The position numbers and the translations under genes were made by a program. Of a stretch of DNA of 64,000 bases, positions 1 through 10,478 are shown piece after piece. The notes beneath the pieces were generated by a model, which was given only the letters and a program-made list of their open reading frames with translations, ran no database searches and was not told where the DNA came from. Position 1 is the first letter of the stretch. Each line of letters starts with the position of its first letter. Source of the stretch: Agrypnia vestita (Eukaryota; Arthropoda; Insecta; Trichoptera; Phryganeidae); assembly GCA_016648135.1 (NCBI GenBank), contig JADDOH010010145.1:1-64000 (forward strand), in the 5' to 3' direction.

Positions 1-720
1 TTAGTGACGTTAACAAAATAAATTCTTATTTACATCACCACAAAATCATTTTGCATTTATTAAAGAAGAAATTTTTATTTTATTTATTTCCTTGCTAAAG
101 ATATAATTTTTTTATATCGAAAATATTCTTCATATGCACTTGTAAAGGTATACTTATTATTCATAAATATTCTGCACATATTGTTACTGTTCTTGTTAAT
201 ATACTTATAATAGCTTCGTTATTATAAGTATAATAATATTATACTTATAATAACGAAGCTTTAAATTGAGTAATTAATATACACAAGGAAAATATACAAG
301 TTGTGTAGCTGATTTATATTTAACAATTTCTAAAATCACCATCAACTACGGATCGAGGACTTTGGAATGTGCTGTTTCCAGGTTGAAAAATAAATTACCT
401 GTTTCCATTTGAAATAGTACGCTCACTCCTAATTTGTAAGAGGAAATAGAAAATGTGGATCATTCTTAGTGATGCTCTTTTTTATGACCTAGAATAAATT
501 CTTTTGATTTAGACACAAAATAGCTTGGTGTGCGATAGGCGTCAACTTATGTTATGCTGTTACCGAATATTATAGAAACTTCACTATAAATATACATGTC
601 TTATATATTATGTAGGTACTACGGCGAAAATTGCTTATTAGGAAATTTTTATTATTCTTAAATTTTTTTAATGTGATATTTTAAAAATGTCGTCGTAAAT
701 AAATGATACGATCACGCAAA
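1..720. other. AT-rich non-coding stretch
   Basis: No reading frame, RNA gene or recognisable element is visible here apart from a short perfect hairpin at 212-260. The sequence is AT-rich and looks intergenic or intronic. Confidence 0.5.
212..260. repeat. Perfect 23-bp inverted repeat (hairpin)
   Basis: Positions 212-234 are exactly complementary to 238-260, leaving a 3-nt loop. The arms begin AGCTTCGTTATTATAAG. It could be a cruciform, the footprint of a small foldback element or a recent inverted duplication. No target duplication is evident around it. Confidence 0.85.
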
Positions 721-1205
721 TAATTTACGCACTCTCCGAACCCCTGGTGATGTGTCACTTGTAACAAAACTATCGAAGAATCGAGAACGACCTGAGGTGA
801 TCTGAAACATTCGAGTTACATCTAGAGAATCCTAGAAGCCACGAGAATCTTCTCCCAAATACTAAAATAATCCAGAAAGTACGAAAGTAACAGCATTTTT
901 AGATATAAATACAATCGGCCGCGGCGCGGGTTGTTATTGAGTCGCGTTTGATAGGCGAAAACAGTGCGAAGTCGGCTGCAAGCCGCGACAGCCGGAGTCG
1001 GATCATTGAATCAAGCGAATAATTGAGCGAAATTCTTAACTAAGTGATTAAAGCAGCGAGAATCGGATGGAATGTTTTAGTGAATGTTAAATACGTGTTT
1101 ACCAATGTAAATAAAGTGTTTATTTACGATGATACATTACAAAATTATTATTGAAAGAAAAGCGTTTCGTTTTAAGTGACTTAGCGCATTGAATAGTTAA
1201 TCAAG
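721..1205 (+). repeat. Promoter-like dispersed repeat, copy A (HSE-like motifs plus TATA box)
   Basis: This is one of three diverged copies of a dispersed sequence (others at 6795-7330 plus and 40550-41015 minus). In order it has a block with GAA/TTC motifs at 780-885, including GAATCTTC at 845-852, which matches the GAAnnTTC core of a heat-shock element; then CAGCATTTTTAGATATAAATAC with a TATA box near 903-910; then a more GC-rich leader; then the shared block GGATGGAATGTT near 1068; and a tail with AATAAAGTG. The order promoter, leader, AATAAA resembles a retrotransposon LTR, but a captured heat-shock promoter would look similar. No coding sequence follows directly. Confidence 0.6.
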
Positions 1206-2250
1206 ACTTTACCATCTTTCTTTAGAAATCACCTAAACAAAAACAGATTGAATGTACACTTTTTATTATTTGTAATTAATTAAATATTTTTATATATAAA
1301 AAATAATCGGTTTTAACAAAAGCACTATTCGCAATATTTGATAATCAAAGAATCAAATCAATCATTGGAATACGCATATCTATTAAATCAGCCCATATGT
1401 AATTAGTAAAAATGTCGTTTCTGTAAGTAACATGCGCGCAGGCTTCACCAAAAATTAGAACTTTCGAGGAAACACGAAAAAATAGTACGAAAAATTTACT
1501 TGCCAATTACATAACCGTAACAGACGTAAAGATAGGTCGAATACATATAATGCGGATTCGGAAGGAAAGTATTCAGTTCAGTACGATTCCTTTCAAATTC
1601 TTGAAACAACTCTTATTCGTGCAAACAAGTAAAATACGAGATGCATTGCAGTATGACGTTGTATACAGAAATAGTCAAAAACAATATCTCTAGCACTGAG
1701 TACGGTTAACATTTTAAATTGTATTTTTCATATGTTAAAGATTATTTATTTTATATTTGTTTCCTAAAAAACTGCGCATCACGTTGGTAATGCGAAGTTT
1801 TTTGCTTATACGCGCTGCACGCCACTACTTGTATGTGTCCTTTCCAAATTATTATATTTTTATTTTCTTAAGAATTTAAATTAGTTGAAATAAGTGTTAT
1901 AAATTTATAATTAGTTAAAATTAACTATTTTATAAAATACGTTCAACTGTATGGATATACCTGAAGACAAACATCTAGCAGAATGTTTTGTGGGTCTATT
2001 TTTTGTATAATTTTGTAATTTTAAGTTCTTGAATTAAAAGTTTTAAAAAAATGTTTAATACTACGTAGATTTTTGAAGGAGCTTATATATTTATGCTTGA
2101 AAATATGTATTCTTAGAAAAATATACTGTATTAAAATATTATAATTAATTAATTCCTTCTTAAGTATTTTTATAAAATTCACTCACTAATTTATTATTCC
2201 GTGGGTAGCATCGTTGGGAAAAATATTTTAATAATTCATTTTAATTTTTG
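1206..2250. other. AT-rich stretch with nothing recognised
   Basis: About 1 kb of AT-rich DNA without a credible reading frame, tandem repeat or terminal inverted repeat that I could see. Confidence 0.4.
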
Positions 2251-2258
2251 TATGATGC

Positions 2259-2501
2259 ATGAATATAGCGAATTCAACATCTTCTAAGATGTCAACATTG
2301 CAAACGACTGAGGTAAACTGGCTACGTGCAAGACAAGACATTAGAATAACCAGTGAAGAAATTGCTCATTTGGAAACCCAGATTAAATGGAGTGATAAAA
2401 GATCCAAGCTTCAGTGCTTAAATGGGTTAGCCAGGAAGCGCATCATGAACTGGAAAAGGACAGCAGAGGTCCGAGCGGAGCAGCAACTGTTGCGCTATTG
2501 A
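2259..2501 (+). CDS. Unrecognised 80-codon open frame, possible exon or retroelement remnant
   Basis: An 80-residue frame starts at ATG 2259 and ends at TGA 2499-2501. A second in-frame ATG lies 10 codons later (SKMSTLQTTEVNW). The product is charged and mixed, with helical-looking stretches around residues 29-45 (ITSEEIAHLETQIKW) and 57-76 (GLARKRIMNWKRTAEV), and no signal peptide or membrane segment. The frame is less AT-rich than its flanks, which favours past coding. A GT after ACTGAG near 2312 could be a splice donor. It ends just before a dispersed repeat, so it may be the tail of a degraded mobile element. I do not recognise the family, and no promoter or poly(A) signal can be assigned. 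Confidence 0.25.
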   Translation: MNIANSTSSKMSTLQTTEVNWLRARQDIRITSEEIAHLETQIKWSDKRSKLQCLNGLARKRIMNWKRTAEVRAEQQLLRY

Positions 2502-2524
2502 TATGATGATATTTTATATTTTAC

Positions 2525-3190
2525 AAACTGTTCATACCCGGCGTTGCACGGGTTAAGGATTAAGTTTAAAAAAAAATTGTGAGAAAAAAAAAATTATACA
2601 AAAGTTAGATTCAAACGGTATAAATTTGCATCGAAAATAAATTACGGGGAGGGGATAGGGTAAAATAATAGGGGGAATTGTCGCCTATGTTACCCGCCGA
2701 GTCTTTAAGAATAAGTTTGCGAATTTTGAGTCCGATCAATCAAATGGTACAGATTTGCATCGAAAATATATCAGCGGAGAGGAAGGGTTGAAAGAATAGC
2801 AGGAAAATGTCGAATATGTTACTCGCCAGGTCCTAAAGAATATGTTTCCAAATTTTGGGTCGAATCGGTGGAAAAGTTAAGATTTACATTGAAAATATAT
2901 CAGGGGAGGGGAAGGGTTAATAGAATAGGAGGAAAATGTCGTATATATAACTCGCCGAGTCCTAAAGAATAAGTATCCAAATTTTGAGCCCGATCGGTCA
3001 AACGGTACAGATTTGCATCGAAAATATGTCAGGTGGTGGGGAGGGGGTATGAGAATAGGGGGGAAATGTTGCCTATGTTACCCGTCAGGTTTTAAAGCAT
3101 AAGTATGCAAAATTTGAATCGAATCGGACAAACGGTGTGAATTTGTATAGAGAACAGACAGACAGACATTGAGTTTTATAGGTATAGAAG
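2525..3190 (+). repeat. Dispersed element with four internal 130-bp tandem units (copy 1 of 3)
   Basis: The element begins with TACCCGGCGTTGCACGGGTT, ends with ACAGACAGACAGACATTGAG, and contains about four tandem units starting near 2613, 2741, 2871 and 3001. Each unit carries ACGGTACAGATTTGCATCG, a GGGGAGGGG-rich stretch and a TTACTCGCC(A/G)AGTCC block. The same organisation recurs on the minus strand at 43040-43412 (about two units) and 49281-49771 (about three). It resembles the non-autonomous RTE-like or Helitron-like repeats common in moths and butterflies. No open frame is credible, and those seen inside follow from the repeat. Confidence 0.75.
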
Positions 3191-3304
3191 ATATTGTCTT
3201 ACATTTTCGATCATTACATCTCTATGTACTTGTTTGCCCCGCATTTTAACATAGTCAGAATTGCCCCGGAACAAACGGCCGGTCGTACGACACTTAAACG
3301 CATT

Positions 3305-3885
3305 AGGGTCATTCCATTTCAAATGGTGCAGAAAAAGAAATTGTTTTCTTGACCGTTTCAGAAAGAATCTACTTTATGTGTGCATTCCTTTATATTTTGG
3401 AAGTTAAAAACTATTTTTTTTTAATTTTTGTACCCATTTCAACAATTTTTGCTATTTTTAAATTACACGGCACTGGGTTATCCTTAGCTTTTCAAATAAA
3501 CTGCATTTTAAAAATATATTTAGGACTACAAACAGAAGTAACAACTTAAATCATATGGTTTTGTTCACGTAGTCTTTGTAGCCAAAGTTACATTAAACGC
3601 GAATGAACAAAATTAAATTTACATAGGAAATTGAATTTTGTAGGATTTTCGTAAGCGTACTAAACATAACGCAGTTTATTTGAAAAGATTTAGGTAACCC
3701 AGTGCTGAGTAATTAAGAAAAATTTTGATGCCCGAAAATGGGAAAAACGGCGAGTGGAGTAAAACAAAAATGGCCGCCATTTTTGTACCAGAGACAATAA
3801 AAGTTATAATACCAACCATGATTATTTGATTTTTTTCTAAGCTTGTCAAACAACCAGAGCTGGACCACTTCAAATGAATCGGCTC
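3305..3885. mobile_element. Possible DNA element with short imperfect terminal inverted repeats
   Basis: The left end CATTCCATTTCAAATGGTGC (near 3311) is closely matched, inverted, by GGACCACTTCAAATGAATC near 3862, giving a putative 580-bp non-autonomous element. The interior is AT-rich; short open frames (3349-3549 plus, 3676-3873 minus) look like chance. I could not define a target-site duplication, so the boundaries are approximate. Confidence 0.35.
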
Positions 3886-3889
3886 ATTG

Positions 3890-4260
3890 CCAAGAGCACC
3901 GTACCGTAATTACGTTATTTTATATGTAATTACATTATTTTCTATGTAAGTGTAATTACATTATTTTCAATTAAGTGTACATAATGTGATATATTTTGGT
4001 GGTCTGCGAGTCTGTCCAATTTTAATAGCCGATTTAATAAGTTATTTTAAAGGCTCTAAAATTACTTAAGGTTTTGATGTTATTATCATTTTGGTTATAT
4101 ATTTTGGAGGCTTCAAATGTGATTAATCTTTAGCCGAGAGCAATCTTTATTCGTGAAATTATCTCTTATGGGTTAGTAAAATAACTGCTAATTAAGTATT
4201 TGCATTTGTTATTGGGTTAAAGTGTAATAATTTTCACATTGTGTAGTTTGATACATTGAA
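3890..4260. other. AT-rich stretch with nothing recognised
   Basis: No gene, RNA or terminal repeat seen. There is a local three-fold repetition of a GTAATTACATTATTTT-like motif near 3905-3975. Confidence 0.35.
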
Positions 4261-4261
4261 A

Positions 4262-4560
4262 ATATATGAACTGACTTGACTGACTGTCATTAAACTTCTA
4301 AACGGCTGCGGCTGGGCCGATTTTAATGAATTAATGTTATTATAGATGTCTCACGAAACTGTAGTTTTTTATGGAAAAGTTGGTATAGAAGTCTTTTTTG
4401 ATGTACATAGGACTTATGACCTATCGTATGGTTGGCTTAAGTTATCACTTTACACAATGTACCGATTTTAATGATTTTTTTTTGTGTGCGTTCGAGCGGG
4501 CCCCTGGATGGTTTAGATTCACAGCTGGATCTGTTAGATAAGTAGTTCTAGGATTTGTTT
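4262..4560 (+). mobile_element. Retroelement-type repeat split by a later insertion
   Basis: The flanks AAACGGCTGCGGCTGGGCCG and TTTGTGTGCGTTCGAGCGGG followed by GATGGTTTAGATTCACAGC read as one sequence of a type common in lepidopteran repeats, interrupted at 4330-4461. The 13-bp CCGATTTTAATGA occurs on both sides of the interruption, which shows that this sequence was here first. Confidence 0.5.
4330..4461 (-). mobile_element. Short insertion of retroelement family B with 13-bp target duplication
   Basis: A 132-bp insertion is bracketed by CCGATTTTAATGA at 4317-4329 and 4462-4474. It carries the family B blocks: ATTAATG terminus, GATGTCTCAC..GAAACTG, GGTATAGAAGTC, and CTTATGACCTATCGTATGG. 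The ATTAATG end is the constant end in the clearest copies, so I treat it as the 3' end, making this a 5'-truncated copy on the minus strand. Related copies lie at 4690-5170, 14689-15425, 41575-41720, 45755-46185, 46815-46980 and 50365-50450. Confidence 0.65.
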
Positions 4561-4567
4561 TATTACT

Positions 4568-4638
4568 AGCGGACCCGCCAGATATTGTCAACCTGAACAT
4601 TGTCTGGACAAGACATGACAACGTCTGGCGGGTTTGCT
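4568..4638. repeat. Small imperfect inverted repeat
   Basis: AGCGGACCCGCCAGATATTG at the left is mirrored by ACAACGTCTGGCGGGTTTGCT at the right with a few mismatches and a loop of about 25 nt. It resembles a deleted derivative of elements that begin ACTAGCGGACCCG in moths. It has no coding capacity. Confidence 0.55.
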
Positions 4639-4689
4639 AATCTTATATAAAATACTTTATATCAAATTTCAACCACAGAAGGCGTTATC

Positions 4690-5170
4690 AAAGTCACACA
4701 TAGAAGGAATTGTACATATATGTAGGTATACAACTTACAAAATTGGATAGATGTGGTGGTTAATCATGGGCAGAATTGGTGAACATTTTGTGAAGTGATC
4801 ACTTAAGCCAGTCTTATAATCATGATTATTTAATATAACTAATAGACGTCTTACAAAATATAAACTATTTACATGGGGTAGTACGTATGGTATGTTATCT
4901 TTTTTTTATTTTTACAAAGCTTACGACTTGTCCTTGGCTAGCTTAAGTGATTACTTTACAAAATATAATGTTCAGCGATTCCACCCAAGTAAATTTATAT
5001 GGAAAACCACGCATCTATAAAATTAGGATATTTTTGTGTATGGTATTTATGTGCCTTTGTCATTTTATTAAATACTACTACGCTATCGCCCTCAATGGTT
5101 GAAATTTGTAATTTCCCGTGAAACATACCTACATAGATGTCGCCGCTGGTAATGAGACTTTTATATTTCT
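4690..5170. mobile_element. Family B foldback copy (two arms head to head)
   Basis: A minus-oriented arm (about 4690-4825, with AAGTGATCACTTAAGCC) is followed by a plus-oriented arm (about 4835-5170, with GCTTACGACTTGTCC and GCTTAAGTGATTACTTTAC). The same blocks therefore appear as an imperfect inverted repeat. The copy is old and diverged. Its layout parallels the better preserved foldback at 14689-15425. Confidence 0.5.
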
Positions 5171-5294
5171 TTGGCTAGGGTGTCGAGCAATATTATTTTT
5201 ATATATCAGTAGCAAAAACTTTACAGGTAGATTTCTGCCTTAATAATGAGTCGAAAATTGCTGAGCAAACATGACGTATTATCATTAGTTATGA

Positions 5295-5904
5295 CAGGGG
5301 TGTGCAGTAGGAACAAGACATTTTTTCTAAGCATATATTTTGAAAAGAAACTGAAATAAGAGATATATCTCGTAATATTCAAATCACAATAATTAACATA
5401 GTACTCAGATTTTAATATTTTATAACATTCTTGCAGATAAATATTTAATTTCGATTTTTTCCCCAAAAATACGGTTAAATAAAAGTTATGACAGGGGCGT
5501 GCAGTAGAAACAAGACGCATGACTTTTTCCCAAGCATATATTTTGAATAGAAACTGAAATACGAGATATATCTCGTAATATTCAAATCACAATAATTAAC
5601 ATAGTACTCAGATTTTAATATTTTATAACATTCTTCCAGATAAATATTTAATATCGATTTTTTCCCCCAAAAATGACAGGGGCGTGCAGTAGGAACAAGA
5701 CGCATGACTTTTTCCTAAGAATATATTTTGAAAAAAAAACTGAAATAAGAGATATATCTCGTAATATTCAAATCACAATAATTAAGAGATATTCAGATTT
5801 TAATATTTTATAACATTCTGCCACATAAATATTTAATTTCTATTTTTTCCCCAAAAATACGATTAAATAAAAATCATGCTTCTTATTCACACTGCACGTA
5901 CCTG
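5295..5904 (+). mobile_element. Short inverted-repeat element arranged as a tandem trimer
   Basis: Three head-to-tail units start at CAGGGG(T/C)GTGCAGTAG at 5295, 5492 and 5677, about 197, 185 and 228 bp long. Only the last unit ends in the complementary terminus (TCATGCTTCTTATTCACACT then GCACGTACCTG, to 5904); the first two break off just before it. Each unit contains the palindrome GAGATATATCTC and a run TCGATTTTTTCCCC. The terminal repeats match the single-copy element at 9474-9689 and the interrupted one starting at 14017. The open frames across the array are repeat by-products. It is a non-autonomous DNA element; the superfamily is uncertain. Confidence 0.8.
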
Positions 5905-6794
5905 ATTTATGGAGAAAAGCAATATCAAACTTTGCATTTTTTTTAAATAAATACTTCATTGTAAAAACATAAATACCGACGTCACAAAGTTGTTTTATTT
6001 TATAGAAATGCGTATATGGAACACTAGTATTTTAACTGTTTTCAAATAAAAACGCTTATGTTATGAAAATGGAACTTCGTGGTCCCTGAAACGAGGGTTT
6101 ATTCTCAAGCTACTAAATCATAAATCGAGTTTCTACTCCAATAGACCAAAAGTAACTGGTTTGGATCATAGATATGTAAAATAACTTTTAAATTTTAAAA
6201 CACCTGCATTACGCACTGCCACCGTGTGATAGCAAATACTTCCCCCTTTAAACCAATTCACTGTTACGATGCATGCGTCAATATCGCTCCAGATCCCAAG
6301 CAGTAAAATTGCAGTTTTACTGCGCATTTTTTAAATAATTTATTACGTATTAAAAATAACAGTTACCCCTTTGAAGGCAATTTTAAGTGAAAAAAATAAT
6401 GACCCAACTGAACTGTATTTTTTTCCTCATAAATTATCCATTCTATGCAAAGTGTACCTACCTGTAATCATGATTAAGGGATTTATTAACAATACCGCCA
6501 TTATTCAATCTACGATAATAGAGGGAGACGTCTTTGAAAAAGATTGTCAGGCAAGAGAGGCAATTTTACAATTGATTTGAATATTCTGGAAGCCTTTTTT
6601 TATAAGTATATCAATTTTATAATCCCTCCTTTAGCTATAAAATCAGTTACTAGTACTTTTATCACAATTTTATCAATTTAATAGTGATGGTTTTGCTTTT
6701 GAATCTTTCAATTTTTTTGAAACCCAGGCGATTTTTAAATCGTAACAAAGCAAAACATTGTATTGTCATGGAACGGCAAGCAAAAGTCTGAATT
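5905..6794. other. AT-rich stretch with nothing convincing
   Basis: An open frame of 69 codons at 6371-6580 (plus) has no recognisable domain and the composition of its surroundings. No RNA gene or element boundary seen. Confidence 0.35.
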
Positions 6795-7330
6795 CCTTGT
6801 AACAACACAACACTATAAAATGATCGAGAATAGCTTATAACAATCTTAGGTGACCTACAACCTTCGTGAAACGTCTACAATCGTCTAGAAACTCCTGGTA
6901 CAACTGAGAAGCAACGAGAAAATTCTCCTAAACACAAGAATAATCTAGAAAGTTCGAAAATACCAGCATTTTTGGGTATAAATACGGTACTAGGTCACGG
7001 CGTAAGGATTGTCGTGTTTGACATTTCAATTCAGTGCACAGAACGTGCGAGCCGCGAAAATTACCCACAGGTTGGCCAGTCGTGAATTGCAAAGCGGCAC
7101 ATATCGAGCGAAATGATTAAGCTTAGTACCTAATTGGCGAAATAAATAAATTCGATAAATACTTCACGCGAGAATTGGATGGAATGTTCTAGTCGATGTT
7201 AAACACGTGTTACCCAGCGATGATAAAGTATTCATTTACGAGTGATGTATTGCGAAATAGTTATTATTTAAGGAAAAGCATTAAAGTTATTTCGCTTTAA
7301 TTGACTTTGTATATTGAATAGTTAATTAAT
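6795..7330 (+). repeat. Promoter-like dispersed repeat, copy B (best HSE-like motifs)
   Basis: Same architecture as the copy at 721-1205. Two GAAnnTTC cores are intact here, GAAAATTC at 6918-6925 and GAAAGTTC at 6948-6955, followed by CCAGCATTTTTGGGTATAAATAC with the TATA box at about 6977-6984. The leader then runs to GAATTGGATGGAATGTTCTAG near 7170 and a tail ending TTGAATAGTTAAT, shared with copy A. GAAnnTTC is the known core of the heat-shock-factor site; that this copy binds HSF is inference. No open frame follows. Confidence 0.65.
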
Positions 7331-7734
7331 CAATAATTAATTTAAAGTAGTCATTCATACCTCCCGTAGCAACGTCACGTCACGTGACAGTATGCACGAT
7401 TTTTAAGATAACCCTCCTTTAGGAAATTAGTTAAGACAAGATAAATTCTTCCTAACCACATTACTTGATAGCACAATATTATTTGGTATAGTTTAGTAAA
7501 TAAAATTTCATGGTTTCACGACCACTTAAGAGCCATCGCCTGGCTCAGCAAATCAGAACCCTAGTTAAATTTTAACTGAAAGGGAAAATAAATAGACAGT
7601 ATCGGCGACGAAGCAACAAAAAAATTGAATATCGATACGATAAAGCGGCCAACAGGCGGCACTTCGCAGTGAAAAAGATTCGCAGCCCCATGAAATAACA
7701 AGACGATGTACGGGTGAAGGGAACACATAATACA

Positions 7735-8215
7735 ATTCCGCGCCCCGTGCAGGGTGGCGCGCCACCCTCGGGGGGAGGCGCCGGAACACGGGAGGAGACG
7801 GAAGCGTACCAGGGCACGTTCCCACTTGGCGAGTAAATCTAACGATTGTAAGGACACACCGCTGAATTGCAATAGGAAACCTCCCCCGCGGAGGAAAACT
7901 CTCCGCTTTATTGATTCGTAAAGTGAGATATTATCCCGCACGTGACTCTACTCCCGAGCGCGCGCTCTGGACGCGCTACCCTTGTAGTTTGTTAAGGAAT
8001 AATTGCCTCTTCCTTTTATTGTTGTTATGACAATGTTGCCGACTTATCCCGAGTGGCGCGGCCCAATTTCGATCGTGTTTATCGCGACGTATTGGGTTGC
8101 GATCTGTTTGCGCGGAAATCCTCCCGAATGTGATTGTAGCGTCGCGAGAATGAGGCCGTGTTACTCATTTTGCCTACGTGACGGGAGTCCGTCAGAAGGC
8201 TCGCGTCTTGCTTGA
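7735..8215. other. GC-rich island, possible promoter or conserved regulatory block
   Basis: This is the most GC- and CpG-rich stretch of the first 20 kb, contrasting sharply with its AT-rich flanks. It contains the perfect 16-bp palindrome GGGTGGCGCGCCACCC at 7752-7767 and TTTTATTGTTGTTATGACAA near 8016, a Sox-type composition. Open frames on both strands (126 codons minus at 7561-7941; 70 codons plus at 8003-8215) are what absence of AT-rich stops would give, and neither shows a domain. Host regulatory DNA or a first exon/UTR are both possible. Confidence 0.4.
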
Positions 8216-9473
8216 TGTATTGTGACTTTGTGGTCACACTTTTTGAAGCCTTCGACTTAATTTTCTTTCTATATTTATGATCATAAAAAATACGAAAAAA
8301 ATCGAATTTAATTTGAGTTTCGTTGGAAAAAAAAAAGAAATGATTACTCTTTCTTAAAATATAGTAATACTTTTTATCATTTGATGTAAAAACAATTTTA
8401 AAATAAGTTTATTTATTTACGTCCAAAGGGCTTTAACAAGAAATAATATAAATAAACAATAGATGTAATAAAATAGTGCGGTTATACATTGTAATTTAAA
8501 TTTGTTAAAATAAAATACAATAAGATAAAATACAGTTAAAAAAGAAGTAATTCATTAATTGCATATTTTTATTTATGCGAAAAAATTTATTAAAATATAG
8601 TATAATATACTGTGAATAACTAATTTAAAAGAAATTATTCTGTGTTTACACATACTTTTGAAGTTGTAAATATTAAGACGCGTTGGAGCGAAATTTTTGG
8701 ATTCAACGAAATGCACTCGCATCGTGAAAAATAATGTTTTCATACCATGAAGTCATAACTCAATGGTTAAGATAGCGGTTTTTCGAGTGATACTTAACCA
8801 ATACCGATTATTTTAAGTGACGACATCAAGTTGGTTGATAATATTACCCAGCGTACAAAATCACTACTGTAGGAAACTAGCACCATCCTTTGGTAGCTCA
8901 TTAACTAATTTCCCATTTAAACTTTGAATAAATAGTTATGATGGATTAATTGATTAATTTTTAAATCTGATCGGTTCTGAATTTGGTTCATGTATTGTCA
9001 TCGAGAATACTTGAAATATCAATTGTAAGATTCCGTCCAGACAAATAGACAAACAAGCGTGTAATGAAAGCATGGTAAAATATAAAACCAATTTCTTAGA
9101 TAAAAATAAACGGAACTGAAATAAAAAAATAACATTTATAGAATTATCATACATAAATAAAAATAAAAATAAATATACGGGCGTTGAATAACTAATTTAG
9201 AACGAATGTGGAAACATATTTATACATGTTAACTCTTTGCGAGAAAGGATTTGATTATTTATAATATTTGATTTGATATAACTACTTTTTATATTCTCTT
9301 TAATTATTTCAAATAATAAAAATTGTAACATCAATGTTTGCTGTATTTGAAGAAAACTAAAATAGTTTTATTGCTCCAAGTCATTATTTTTTTGGATTTA
9401 TAATTGTCATCGTGTTTTTCCACTTTGCTCTTTTGACGCGTGCACACGCATGAAATTTGATCTCTCATTTCAG
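8216..9473. other. AT-rich stretch with nothing recognised
   Basis: No credible coding frame or repeat boundary seen in about 1.25 kb. Confidence 0.35.
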
Positions 9474-9689
9474 CAGGGGCGTGCAGTGGGAACAAGAAGC
9501 ATGACTTTTATTTAAACACATAAATTTGAAAAAAAATCGAAATTAAATATTTATCTGGCAAAATATTTTGAATAATGTATTAATCATTTTGATAGGAAAA
9601 TTATGAGATATATTTAACTTATTTCTGTTTCTTTTCAAAATATATGCTAAGGAAAAAGTCATGCTTCTTGTTCTCACTGCACTTCCCTA
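9474..9689. mobile_element. Complete short inverted-repeat element (MITE), 216 bp
   Basis: The left end CAGGGGCGTGCAGTGGGAAC continues AAGAAGCATGACTTTT; the right end AAAAGTCATGCTTCTTGTTC continues TCACTGCACTTCCCTA. The two are near-perfect inverted complements of about 35 bp around an AT-rich core without coding capacity. This is the cleanest single copy of the family seen as a trimer at 5295-5904 and as the interrupted host element at 14017-15452. I could not define the target duplication. Confidence 0.85.
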
Positions 9690-10478
9690 CGTTTAAGATA
9701 TTTGTCGATAAATCTCGGAATGCATCAGCTGCTTCATACTTATCTATATACAAAATATAATTGAATCACAATTCATGCTTGACGTTCAACTTTGTACTAT
9801 CTCGTAGGCACTTTCGTCTCCGAGACAAGTCTCGTCTGTGTACTTGTGCCATTAGCAATATTTTAATAAGCAATCACAGCATTTTTGCAAAGTGCTTTCA
9901 TGTTAAAAGTAACACATTTTCTGTTCTTGTTTCTTCAATCCCGGAGTTTCGGAACAAAATTGAAACGGCTCGTTTTAAATTAACTTCAACAGTTTTTACG
10001 GGAGTGGATGGTTCCGCATTTTAACTATGTGCCTTAAGGTTTCTTTGAAGTAGGCACCGCAGGGTGGACTCGATCATTAGGGTGCGATGCTGTTAGCGTC
10101 TTCTCTCTGAGAGGAGAACGAGTTGAGATGTGCGACTATCCAATATTGGCGTACTAAGAAGACATATTCACTTTCTACTTTGGGGAGAGTTCTAAAAAAG
10201 TAATAAAAACAGCGCAGTCTGTTCGCCTGCTTAAAAGTAACGCAAAACTTATTTGCGTTTTCTCATTTTGCATTCTGAATGTTTCTTTATTTTGTTTGAC
10301 GATCGTAAAAAACAGCGTTTGATTTTTCAAGATGTTTTGTGTGTGAACTCGAGATAAATCAATGGGGCGATATTTCGTCGAAGGCGAAAAAATAGGATAC
10401 CGTAATAGCTTTTGTGATGTATTTTCATCTCCATGGATAAGTTTTAATCGTGTGAAACATTTCTTCTTCTTTTTCATA
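9690..10478. other. No gene recognised; moderately mixed base composition
   Basis: Part of this stretch (9760-10170) is less AT-rich than its flanks and holds an 87-codon plus-strand frame at 9761-10024 with no domain I recognise. CAACTCGTTCTCCTCTCAGA-type purine/pyrimidine runs occur near 10105. Nothing firmer can be said. Confidence 0.3.

Noticed and set aside
5221..5705. Two similar open frames (99 and 76 codons, minus strand)
   Set aside because: Both lie in the tandem MITE units and are similar because the units are; there is no protein-like feature.
721..7330. A full LTR retrotransposon bounded by the promoter-like repeats A and B
   Set aside because: The two copies are far too diverged for LTRs of one element, and the DNA between them holds MITEs and other repeats but no gag, protease, reverse transcriptase or integrase remnants.
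7561..7941. 126-codon minus-strand frame in the GC-rich island
   Set aside because: Three frames are open at once in this GC-rich block, so openness carries little weight; there are no domain or codon signals.
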